Source of the DNA: Acidobacteriota bacterium
GTDB taxonomy: Bacteria > Acidobacteriota > Holophagae > Acanthopleuribacterales > Acanthopleuribacteraceae
Direction of reading: 5' to 3'
Length of the DNA: 64,000 nucleotides
NCBI GenBank assembly: GCA_030066195.1
Contig: JASJCB010000004.1
Span: 44,064-108,063, forward strand
Below the pieces are notes generated by a model that had not been told where the DNA came from, ran no database searches, and saw only the letters and a list, made by a program, of their open reading frames with translations. Below are positions 48,384 through 57,300 of the stretch, one piece after another. How positions within the stretch are numbered: position 1 is the first letter of the stretch; every line of letters starts with the position of its first letter. The position numbers and the translations under genes were made by a program.

Positions 48384-51244
48384 GTTCTTATCCTTACCGA
48401 AATGGAGTGTCCGTGCCGATCGCCGAAGACCAGGCTGTCCGGGGGCAGGACGACCGCCGTTCGCGTCTTGTCGATACGCCAGGTTTGTTGCGCCGCCTCG
48501 CCTTCCACGGTGTGCAGGTGGACCGCTTCGACGGACACGGAGGGCCGGCCCGGAAGTTCTTGAAGCAGATTGGTCAGGTCATCCAGCGACGGGGCCATGC
48601 CGAACTGCGGGCCCCGGCCGTCGCGGCCGGTGATGGGGTGGAACCAGCCGGCCAGCCGTTCGGCGGCTGTCTTGCTGCCTTGAACCGAATCGTCCAACTC
48701 TTCGAAGACCAGGGTCATGTGTACGCGGGCGCGCAGGTAACGCGGACCCTTCAGCAACAACTGGTCGCCGTCCAGGGTGGCCGGTCCGGCGCTCAGCAGG
48801 AAATCCCTGACACGGCGCAGCAACTGGAAGGACGGTTCGGCCGGGTATCGGCTCGCCCGCGGCAGCAAGGCCAGGGAAACGGTTCCCGGACTACCGGGGA
48901 TACAGCGGGCGGCCGCCACGCTTTGGCCGGCTTCTATGGCCAGGCGCTCGAAGTCGCGGGTGCTGACGGCCCGGTTGCGATGGGACAAACGCCAGGGCCC
49001 GCGCCGGGCGGCGGCTTCGGTTTCCTCCAGATCCACGCCGCCGGACGCGGGCAGCGGGTTTTGGGCGGCGTCCAGGAAGGGAATGGTGGTTTGCAGGTCG
49101 GCCACCACGCCCTCGGGCAGGTTGCCCATGGAACCCAGGGAAATCTTGTAGCGGGCCAGAATGACCTCGTCGCCGATGGGCGGGATCTCGCCGTTCTTGC
49201 CGTCGCCGAAGAAGATCTCGCCTGTGGCCGCTGAAAAGCAGTAAACACGATCGCCGGGACCGGCCGGGGACAGGCTCGGCACCTGCTTCCAGAGAATGCG
49301 GAAGGGGGCGGCCTCGTCGTCGTCCTCGGCTTGTTCGTCGATGGTGAAGCGGCCCGACCGGCGCAGCGCTTCCTTCTGGCCGAGCGACAGCAATTCGGCC
49401 TCGTCCACCCAAAGCTCCAACTCGCTGACGGGGGCGCGGTCCAGACGGAAGGTCTGGTTGGCGGTGCCCTCGGACGGGCCCAGGAACTCGGAGGGCGCCT
49501 GTTCCAGTTGAACGGCCCAGGTAGTGTTGAACCAGGCGTTGCGTACCGGTTGGTGGTCGACGCCGATGGGGCCGCCGCTCAGGCTAAGCCAATGGGCGTC
49601 GATGCGCGCCAGCGTGGCGGGCTGGAAATTCTTTGGCGGCAGGAAGCGCAGCACGCCGCTTTCGCTGAGGTTACGGGTGTCGTCCTCCACGTCCAGCGGG
49701 GTCCACGCTACGCCGTTCCAGTAGTTGACCCGAAATTGTTCGTCGCCGGTGTTGAAGCGGCCGGCGATGTCCAGGAACAAACCGCAAGGTCCCCTCAAGG
49801 GCGCGGCGTCCAGGCCCAGGTAGACCGCCATTCGCGACTTATTGCCCGATTGCAGCCATTCCTCCGGCGTCACCCGGCGGGCGTCCATGTCCGCGTTGTA
49901 ATCCTTCTCGGCGTACAAGGCGGCGGGCAGTTGCGGCGGTACCATGCTCAGTTCGATCGCGGCGATGACGGGCGGATGAAAATCTTCCGTTTCCACCAGT
50001 TCCGACTCGGTGACCTCCAGGCGCACCGCACCGTAGTCGCCGTCGACCAGGCGGATTCGCAGCCAGGCGCCGGAAGTGCCGGCCATCCCGGTGGCGGCGA
50101 TGTCCTCGGGTGTGGTGAAACGGACCGTGCCGTCCCGGGTGAGCCGTGCGGTGCCGTCGGCGAGTCCGGGAATGGGGCGCCAGTCCAAGCCGTCGTAGAA
50201 GTCCCAGATGATGCGGCAGTCCTCGGACGGTTCGCCCGCTTGTTCCAGCGTGAGGGCGACGGCGATTTCCAAACCGGGCCGCGCCAGGGTTGCCGGGAAG
50301 GCCAGGTAGACGCCGTCAAACAACTCGGGCTTGCGCGTGAAAGGCGCCAGGGGCTCGTTGACATCCACGGGCTCGAAGGTGTCGTTGTCCACGGCGGCCG
50401 TTGGGTGAATAGCCTCGGCGCCGCCCTCGGGAACGGGACCGGTGACAATCAGCCCGGTCAGAAACATGAGGTCCGAATCCCTCTCTTCGTCCATCCGGTA
50501 GCGCAAGCGGAACCAGATGCCTTCCCGTTCACCGATCTCCCGGGGTTCCATGAGGCCGCGTTCCTTGGTCAGCGTGAGAGTTTCGCCGTCAAACGAGACC
50601 TCGCTGAAGGGCGTCCATATTCCGCCCTCCCCGCTGTAGGCAAATTGTATACGGCCCCGGCTTGGATCGAAGAGGTGCAGGTTATCTCCGTCCAGGTGAA
50701 GGAGGTAGGACACGGCCATGGGATCGCCCGCGTCGGCGGGTAGGTGGATGTAACCGAGATGCACGGGCTCGCCGCGATCTCCGGCATGTTGTTCACCGCT
50801 CAGGGGCCGGCCCTTCAGATCGCAAACCCGGTTGCCGCGCACCCACAGGGCGCCTCTCAGTTGGCTCGGGGAAATCGCCAGGGCTGATTCGGTGCTGAAG
50901 GCCACGGTCTCCTCGGCGGCGCCTGCCACGGTGGTGCCCGCTTCCAAAATCACAGCCTCGGGAGCACCCGGGGCCAGGCTGAAGTGTACGGGAGCCCGGG
51001 CGGGCAAGGGCGGCTTACGGTCGGCGCCCAACATGTTGAGGAAGGCCACAAAGGCTTTGTCCGGCGCGCGGTTCAGCCGCTTGGTGATTTCGTCCAGATA
51101 ATGGCAGGCCACGCGGGACAAACCCCAGCCCACGCCGCGATCCGCCTCCACGCGCCATTCCGGCGTGTAGGCGGCGGCAAGTTCGGCGATGCGGTTCATA
51201 TGCACGTCGAAGTGACACGGGTCCAGGGCGGGAAAGCGGGTCAT
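48380..51244 (-). CDS. eCIS baseplate J-like protein, second
   Basis: This 954-residue protein is a second, larger member of the baseplate-wedge group. It opens with AAYTPEWRVEADRGVGWGLS and YLDEITKRLNRAPDKAFVAF, has concanavalin-like beta domains in the middle, and a conserved GEIFFGDGKNGEIPPIGDE module near residue 680, followed by the J-type C-terminal region (STRDFERLAIEAGQSVAAAR). It overlaps gp25 and the 795-residue protein by four bases each. Confidence 0.8.
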   Translation of the reverse strand: MTRFPALDPCHFDVHMNRIAELAAAYTPEWRVEADRGVGWGLSRVACHYLDEITKRLNRAPDKAFVAFLNMLGADRKPPLPARAPVHFSLAPGAPEAVILEAGTTVAGAAEETVAFSTESALAISPSQLRGALWVRGNRVCDLKGRPLSGEQHAGDRGEPVHLGYIHLPADAGDPMAVSYLLHLDGDNLHLFDPSRGRIQFAYSGEGGIWTPFSEVSFDGETLTLTKERGLMEPREIGEREGIWFRLRYRMDEERDSDLMFLTGLIVTGPVPEGGAEAIHPTAAVDNDTFEPVDVNEPLAPFTRKPELFDGVYLAFPATLARPGLEIAVALTLEQAGEPSEDCRIIWDFYDGLDWRPIPGLADGTARLTRDGTVRFTTPEDIAATGMAGTSGAWLRIRLVDGDYGAVRLEVTESELVETEDFHPPVIAAIELSMVPPQLPAALYAEKDYNADMDARRVTPEEWLQSGNKSRMAVYLGLDAAPLRGPCGLFLDIAGRFNTGDEQFRVNYWNGVAWTPLDVEDDTRNLSESGVLRFLPPKNFQPATLARIDAHWLSLSGGPIGVDHQPVRNAWFNTTWAVQLEQAPSEFLGPSEGTANQTFRLDRAPVSELELWVDEAELLSLGQKEALRRSGRFTIDEQAEDDDEAAPFRILWKQVPSLSPAGPGDRVYCFSAATGEIFFGDGKNGEIPPIGDEVILARYKISLGSMGNLPEGVVADLQTTIPFLDAAQNPLPASGGVDLEETEAAARRGPWRLSHRNRAVSTRDFERLAIEAGQSVAAARCIPGSPGTVSLALLPRASRYPAEPSFQLLRRVRDFLLSAGPATLDGDQLLLKGPRYLRARVHMTLVFEELDDSVQGSKTAAERLAGWFHPITGRDGRGPQFGMAPSLDDLTNLLQELPGRPSVSVEAVHLHTVEGEAAQQTWRIDKTRTAVVLPPDSLVFGDRHGHSISVRIRT

Positions 51245-51657
51245 GGCGCCTCACCTCCCGGCAGCACGTAGGGCACCACCATGTTGAACAGGCTGTTGGT
51301 GGCCCGTACCCGGTAGTCGATGTCGATGCGCAGCCGGGCCGGTTGTTCTTCGTCCGGGGCCAGTTCTACCTTCAAGACCTGAATGCGGGGCTCCCAGTTC
51401 ACCAGCGCGGTCATCACCTCGGACTGAATGGCGCCCAGCGAGGTCTCGCTCATATTGGTGAACATCCGGGAACCCAGGTTCGCGCCGAAATCCGGGCGCA
51501 TGATGCGCTCGCCGTGATTGGTCAGTACGATCAGGCGGACGGCTTCCTCGATGTCTTCCTCATAGCGGGAAAACGCGATCCAGCCCCGTTCGTCCACTTG
51601 GAAGGGGAAGCGGGCGCCTACGCCCAGGAAATCGCCGCCGTGTTTGCCGTCCGTCAT
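51241..51657 (-). CDS. gp25-like baseplate wedge protein (Afp9)
   Basis: This 138-residue protein is a clear W/gp25 family member: ARFPFQVDERGWIAFSRYEE, DIEEAVRLIVLTNHGERIM and PDFGANLGSRMFTNMSE. In contractile systems gp25 nucleates the sheath on the baseplate. GAGGAGG precedes the ATG. It starts 10 bases after the gpV stop. Confidence 0.9.
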   Translation of the reverse strand: MTDGKHGGDFLGVGARFPFQVDERGWIAFSRYEEDIEEAVRLIVLTNHGERIMRPDFGANLGSRMFTNMSETSLGAIQSEVMTALVNWEPRIQVLKVELAPDEEQPARLRIDIDYRVRATNSLFNMVVPYVLPGGEAP

Positions 51658-51667
51658 CGTTGCCTCC

Positions 51668-52588
51668 TCAGTTTACCTTGACGATTCTGCCGTTGATCTT
51701 GATGGGCCCGCCGCAATCCAACGACATGCTGCCCTTGGCGTTCAGCTTGATCACCTTGGCGTCGCATTTGATCGTGCCCTTGCTCTTCACCGAAATGGTG
51801 TTGGGCGAGGAACTGATCTCGATCTGGTTGTTGCCCGATTTATCGCGCACCGTGACCTTGGATTTGGCCGAGACCGTGATGGTGTCGGCCTTCGAATCGA
51901 TGGTGATGTGATTGTTCTTCTTCAGGTCGCGGATGATGATCTTGTCCTTGGCCACCACCTGGATGGTGTGTTTGGTGGTGTCTATTTCGATGAAGTTCTC
52001 GTCCTTCTTGTCCTTGATCAGCGTCTTCTTGACGCTTTGCATGGTGGTCTGGTCCTTCACGGAATCGATGATGTTGTAATTGTCTTTGGTGTGATCGATC
52101 AGCGAGATCTTCTCGGCCTTGTCGGTGTCGTCGAAGGTCATGATGTGGTTCTTCCTGGTGTGGATGATGACCTTTTCCTTCTTCTCCGTGTGGTTGTCGT
52201 CGAAGATCATTTCGTGGCCCGAGCGGGAAGTGATGGCCCGGATGTTGTTCTTCTTGTTCCGGTTGTCGTAGGTGTTCAGGTCCACCCCGTTCCACAGCAT
52301 GCCCAGGATGTAGGGGAAACGCACATCGCCGTGCTCGAAGGCCACCAGCACCTCGTCGCCCACCTCCGGCAGGAAGAAGGTGCCCCGTTTCTTCCCCGCC
52401 ATCAACAGCGCCTGGCGGGCCCAGTAGCTCTCGTCCGTGTCATTGAGCCAGGGGTATTTGACCTTGCAACGGGCCAGGTTATCGGGGTCCACATTGTTGG
52501 TGACGACGGCGGGCACCACGCCGAAGACGCGGCCCCTGCGGACGGTTTCCTCGCGTTCGTCTATCAGAAGGTCCATCAGTTCGTTCAT
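51668..52588 (-). CDS. gpV/gp5-like spike protein
   Basis: The 306-residue protein has an N-terminal OB-fold (VRRGRVFGVVPAVVTNN, ARCKVKYPWL, FLPEVGDEVLVAFEHGDVRF, ILGMLWNG) and a long C-terminal beta-helix of short repeats (NHIMTFDDTD, NNHITIDSKADTITVSAKSK, NNQIEISSSPNTISVKSKG). This is the VgrG/gp5 spike (part of Afp8). The ATG at 52588 overlaps the upstream stop by four bases. Confidence 0.88.
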   Translation of the reverse strand: MNELMDLLIDEREETVRRGRVFGVVPAVVTNNVDPDNLARCKVKYPWLNDTDESYWARQALLMAGKKRGTFFLPEVGDEVLVAFEHGDVRFPYILGMLWNGVDLNTYDNRNKKNNIRAITSRSGHEMIFDDNHTEKKEKVIIHTRKNHIMTFDDTDKAEKISLIDHTKDNYNIIDSVKDQTTMQSVKKTLIKDKKDENFIEIDTTKHTIQVVAKDKIIIRDLKKNNHITIDSKADTITVSAKSKVTVRDKSGNNQIEISSSPNTISVKSKGTIKCDAKVIKLNAKGSMSLDCGGPIKINGRIVKVN

Positions 52589-53646
52589 GTCGCGTTCCTC
52601 TCTACTTTGAAGCGGGTCACGTAACCGTCGACGCGGTCCACGGTGTGGGTGGATTGGGTGATGTAGTAACGGCCGGAAAAACGCTTGCCCATCTTGGTCA
52701 ACTTGACCACCTCGCCCGAGCGGATGCGGGTGTCGCCCACGCTGACCGCTTCGCCGTTGATATAGTCCAGGGCAACGTCGTTGAACATGCCCTTGGCGAT
52801 TTGGGTAGCTTCCTGCTTGGAGCGTACGGGAATGTCCACGATGCGATCCTCGCGTTTCTTGAAGGCCTTGACGGCTACCGCCACTCCGTGTTTCTTGCCG
52901 CCCATGGTGTTGCTGAGGTGCGATTTCTGCGCCTTGAAGGCGATGGGTTTCTTGGTCATGGGGTCCCAACCCTGCACCGACAGTTCCGTAATCTGGCCGA
53001 TGGTGGTCAGGCGCGGGTAGAAACTGCGCAGCAGGCGGCCGTATTCCAGTTCCAGGGTTTCCTTCTTGTCCGCAATCTTCTTGCGAAAGCGCAGTTGGCC
53101 GTCCTCGATGTTCAGCTCGTAGCCGATGCGCCGCGCCCGGTCTCTCAGGAAATCGATGTTGGACTGGTTGCGTTGGAAGAGGTATTTGTGCACCACGCCG
53201 GTGTCGTCCACGCGGGGCTTCAGACCGAACTCGCGGGCAATCAGTTTGGCCACGTCGCTGTCTTTTTTATCCGTAAAAGTGCGCGAGACCCGCCCGCGCT
53301 GAAAGCGGCTCAAGAGGTCGTAACCCACCACTTCCATGGTGGGCGACTCGCCGTCGTGAAACTGAGGCTCCAAACCGGTGATTTCGCCCTTGATCAGGGA
53401 GACGGTTTTTTCCACGTAACCCAACATGATTTCTATCTTCACGCCTTCCGCGAACTTCTTGTCGTCGATCAGCTTGAATTCCTGGCGGTCCGCATCCCAG
53501 ATATTCACCAGCAGGGTAAAGGTGGCCGCGCCTTCCAGATAGTCCGACAGTTCCACGCGCAGAACGTCCTTGGCGGTTTTGGTGTCCAGCAGTTTGCCGC
53601 CCAGTTTGATCTTGAAATGAGGGGAAACGGTGGTGACTTTGACCAT
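52585..53646 (-). CDS. GpD-like hub protein of the spike
   Basis: This 353-residue protein resembles phage late-control protein D / VgrG N-terminal hub (Afp8 N-terminal part): ITGLEPQFHDGESPTMEVVG, DSDVAKLIAREFGLKPRVDD, VHKYLFQRNQSNIDFLRDRA, RRIGYELNIEDGQLRFRK. It ends with the RYYITQSTHTVDRVDGYVTR module. GGAG precedes the ATG. The hub and the beta-helix spike are separate genes here, as in many eCIS. Confidence 0.88.
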   Translation of the reverse strand: MVKVTTVSPHFKIKLGGKLLDTKTAKDVLRVELSDYLEGAATFTLLVNIWDADRQEFKLIDDKKFAEGVKIEIMLGYVEKTVSLIKGEITGLEPQFHDGESPTMEVVGYDLLSRFQRGRVSRTFTDKKDSDVAKLIAREFGLKPRVDDTGVVHKYLFQRNQSNIDFLRDRARRIGYELNIEDGQLRFRKKIADKKETLELEYGRLLRSFYPRLTTIGQITELSVQGWDPMTKKPIAFKAQKSHLSNTMGGKKHGVAVAVKAFKKREDRIVDIPVRSKQEATQIAKGMFNDVALDYINGEAVSVGDTRIRSGEVVKLTKMGKRFSGRYYITQSTHTVDRVDGYVTRFKVERNAT

Positions 53647-53661
53647 AGCGAACTCCGTGAC

Positions 53662-54345
53662 CTAGTTGACAGCGGGGATGCGCAGGGTGATGCCGGCGGG
53701 CAGTAAGCGGGGATTGTCGATATTGTTGGCTTCGGCAATCAGGCGCCAGCGGGTGGGTTGCCGCCAGAAACGCGCGGCAATGCCGCTCAGACTTTCGCCG
53801 CCCGTGGTGGTGTAGCGCTGCCAGGGGAAGGATTTCTGACGAGGCTTTCCTTTTTGCTCGGAGTCCAGGTCCACGAACTCCAGGAAGGTGACCGACATCT
53901 TGGCCCGAACCGGCAGCCCCTTGCGGGTGAATAGGATGTACTCGGTCTTCAGGCTCTCCAGAACCACCTTGGGCGGGAAGTCGGAGGTGTGATTGGCCTT
54001 GCCCCAACTCAACGCCAGCAGGGGAGGCCGGCCGCCGTCACCCGTGTCGAAGCTTACTTCCATCAGTTTGGCCATCTTGTCGGTGTGTTCACGCACGTCG
54101 TCCGGGCGGCCCGTCATGGAGGTTTCGTAGGTGTCCACGAACAGTTCCATGGAAATCTTCTTGAGGTTCTGGGCCGTGAACTGGAGTTCCGGTTTCACCC
54201 GTACCCGTTTCTGTTGTTCCCAGGTGTTGCTGTCGTCCAGGCTGTAACTGGTGGGGTTGAACATCACGTCGAAGTGCTTGCGCGTGTCCAGATTGGTGAT
54301 GCGCAGTTTATCCAGGCCCAGATTGCGGAGTGAGGGTAGTGCCAT
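53662..54345 (-). CDS. LysM tube-baseplate adaptor (Afp7-like)
   Basis: The 227-residue protein has an N-terminal beta-rich domain (HFDVMFNPTSYSLDDSNTWE) and a C-terminal LysM (TTTGGESLSGIAARFWRQPT, WRLIAEANNIDNPRLLPAG). In contractile systems this links the inner tube to the hub. AGGAGATTC precedes the ATG. It is 11 bases after the repeat-expanded gene. Confidence 0.85.
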   Translation of the reverse strand: MALPSLRNLGLDKLRITNLDTRKHFDVMFNPTSYSLDDSNTWEQQKRVRVKPELQFTAQNLKKISMELFVDTYETSMTGRPDDVREHTDKMAKLMEVSFDTGDGGRPPLLALSWGKANHTSDFPPKVVLESLKTEYILFTRKGLPVRAKMSVTFLEFVDLDSEQKGKPRQKSFPWQRYTTTGGESLSGIAARFWRQPTRWRLIAEANNIDNPRLLPAGITLRIPAVN

Positions 54346-54356
54346 AAAAGAATCTC

Positions 54357-57300
54357 CTAGATGCCCCGGCGTTCTTTTTCGCGGGTCAGGCGGCGTTGCA
54401 GGTGGCGGTAGACGGCGTCGCAGAGTTGCGCCATGTCTTGGGAATCGAGTTGGTCCAGCGGGTTTTGCGCGGCGGCGTGGTCACTGATTTCCTTACGGAT
54501 CATTTTCAGAAGGCCTTCCCGTTCCTTACCGGTCGGCTCGCTGGGGAAAACGGACTGTGGTGTAGGTGCGGGTTCTTGGGTTTGAGCGATTGCCGGGGTT
54601 GGCGGTGGTTGTTGCGTGCGGCCCATGCGGTCGGGAACGGCTTTTTGGATGATGGCCTGTTTGCCGTAGGTGGCGCCGGAGTCCGTTTTCAAGCTGAGTT
54701 GGATCTGCCGGCGGGAGAGGGTTTCGTAGTGATTGCGGGCTTTCCAGGTGGCGAAGCTGGTTTGGATGTTGGTGTGGTTGGCTTGGAGAAGATTTTTTTG
54801 CCACAGAGGACACAGAGGCCGCGGAGAAGAAGAGGAAGAGAGGGGAGAGGGGATTGTTTGTTGGATTACGATGCTCGATGCGGTGGATCTTGCATAGGTC
54901 GGTTGCCAGTGGGAATAAGAATTTTTCACCGCTGAGGACGCTGAGGAAAATCTTGGAGAAAGGTTTTGGTTCGGCTCTTTCCCGGTTCTGGTTATGTGTA
55001 TGGGTATGCTTTGGTTTAGGAAGAATAAGGGAAGAGAGGACACAGAGGGGGTTTCGAGGAGCCATGGTCTTGTTCTTGGATCTTTCCGGTCGATATAGAG
55101 GTTTTTTATTTGGGTTCTTTCTTGTTTTGATTTTTCTTTTAACTGCCGGCTGCCTGAGAATCGTTTTGTGAGAAGTGTGGTTCCGGCTGCTTCGGGAACC
55201 CTCCGTGTCCTCCGTGTCCTCTCTTCCCTTATTTTTTCGAACCAGTTGGAGAATTGGGGTGTTTGGTATCTGGCCGGGGCTGACCAGGCTCTCGATGTCG
55301 ATAACGCGGCGTAAATCGGCCACCATTGGGAGTAGAGATCTTTGACAACAGGGAATGTGGACGAGGCGGTTTTATAGAAATTTCCAGGTTCCCATCCATG
55401 GCTGAACTTATTTATTTCAGGACCTATAGAGATATGGGATATTGGGAAGGGATGAGCTCGATCGTATTCACCGGCGTGCTCTCTTTCCTCCGCGTTCTTT
55501 GTGTTCTCGGCGGTGAACATGCGTTCCAGTCTTGGCTTGATATCGAGCAGTTCGGCTAGGAATAGATCGCCTCCCCACCTACGAAGATCGGTGAGATTGG
55601 TGAGGTGATCGTTTCTTTCCCAGGCATGTGAACGGGCCCTTGTTTCCTGACGGTTTTCGGTGGTTCGGTGCGTCCGGGTTATCGGGCCGTTTTGGTTTGT
55701 TCGGTGCTGGAGCGTGCCGGGCCTCAGTCCTTCGAACCATTGATCGTGCAGGTCCCTGAAGATGGGGAACAAGGTGGTGAAGCGTTCCACTCGGGTTCTG
55801 ATGCCCCAGCGGTGGAGGTCCGCGACGGCCGTGGTGAAATCGGTGTGGTTCTCCGTTTGTTGGTGAGGCTCGCTACGGTCCGTGGAGGGGACCTGGGAAT
55901 TCATGGTTTGTATGGTTGAGGAGAGTGTCCTCAGGTCGTCGGTGTTCCAGGTTTTTGCCAAGGCGTAGGGGTGATACCGGCTATGGGAAAGAAGATTTTT
56001 CACCGCTGAGAACGCTGAGGGAAATCCGTAAGGGAAGGCAGTTCCCGGCCGGTGCAGAGATGTCGCTCTATTTAGGGAGGATTTCACCAAAGAGAACACT
56101 AAGAACATTGAGAGGTTCGATAGGAGTTGAGATTCGGTCCGGTGATTGAATCTGTCGAGATGGAGGTTGGCAAGGAGGTTTTGTTGCCGTCTCCGGTCCA
56201 TGCCGCCGATGTGGTAGTTGTTTTCTAAGTACTTTTGATCCCAGTTTGTTCCCGCCCAAGAATGATCACCACCGTGCATCTGTAGAAACTTGGGAAAAAC
56301 AAAAGCTATCGCTCCGGCCGGCCCCCTCCGTGTCCTCTGTGCCCTCTCTTCCCAAAATCTTTCCAATAGACCGGAGGAGTTGAATACGGGACCACCGGCA
56401 AAAAGATACTCGGAGGTGAGGCGCGCCCAAAACTCTTCTCCGTGTTGTCTGTGATCTACGTGGTGAAAAAATCTTTCGAGGCTTCGAGATGGGGCGGCCG
56501 ATATCGCATGATTCAAGAAGGGGAAAGCTACAGAGAATACAGAGGGGTTCGATAGGAGCCATGACCCGGTCCGGTGATGGTGAAGTCTGCTTATTAGAAG
56601 GTTGGAAAAAAGAGATCGGTTCCAGGATTGATTGGTCCCGCCGATGTGAAGGCTCTCTAAATAATTCTTGCTCCGGACCAAAGGCATAGGTAGCGTTAGA
56701 TTCAAGAAGGAATAGGGAAGAGAGGTCACAGAGGGGTTTCCGAGAAGCCATGACCCTGCCCATCGATCGTCATTGCCGATATGGAGAGAACTGAAAAGAG
56801 ATTGCTTCCATGATTGATTGGTCCCGCCGATGTAGAGGCTTTCTAAATGATTTCTGCTCCAACCAGTTCCAAACCCAAAATTCTCGCCACCAACAACTCG
56901 TGAAAACCAGAAAAGATCAGGAGTATTCGCTCTATCTGGCCCCCTCTGTGTCCTCTGTGCCCTCTCTTCCCAAATTCTTCCAAACCAACCAGAAGATCGA
57001 AGTACCCGGTCCCGGGCCGGAAGATGCGAGGAATAAAAACGCCTGATCTCTTCCCTATTCATCGAGCTAAAGGAAGTTCCAAAAACCCTCTCGCCCAAAA
57101 TCCTCCCCAACCGATCAGAGGATCGAAGCACACGATCTCGGCTCAGAAGACGCGAGGAATAAAAACGCCCAATCTCCGCTCTATCCAACGAACCCAAAGG
57201 AGTTCCAAGCATCCCCGAACCCAAAACTCTCCCAGGCCGGTCAAAGGATCGAAACACCCGATCATTACCGGGAAGATGAGTGGAGAAGAAACGCTCATTC

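Noticed and set aside
49331..50743. 470-codon plus-strand frame
   Set aside because: It is antisense to the 954-residue baseplate protein, with no recognisable domain; such antisense frames are common in GC-rich DNA.
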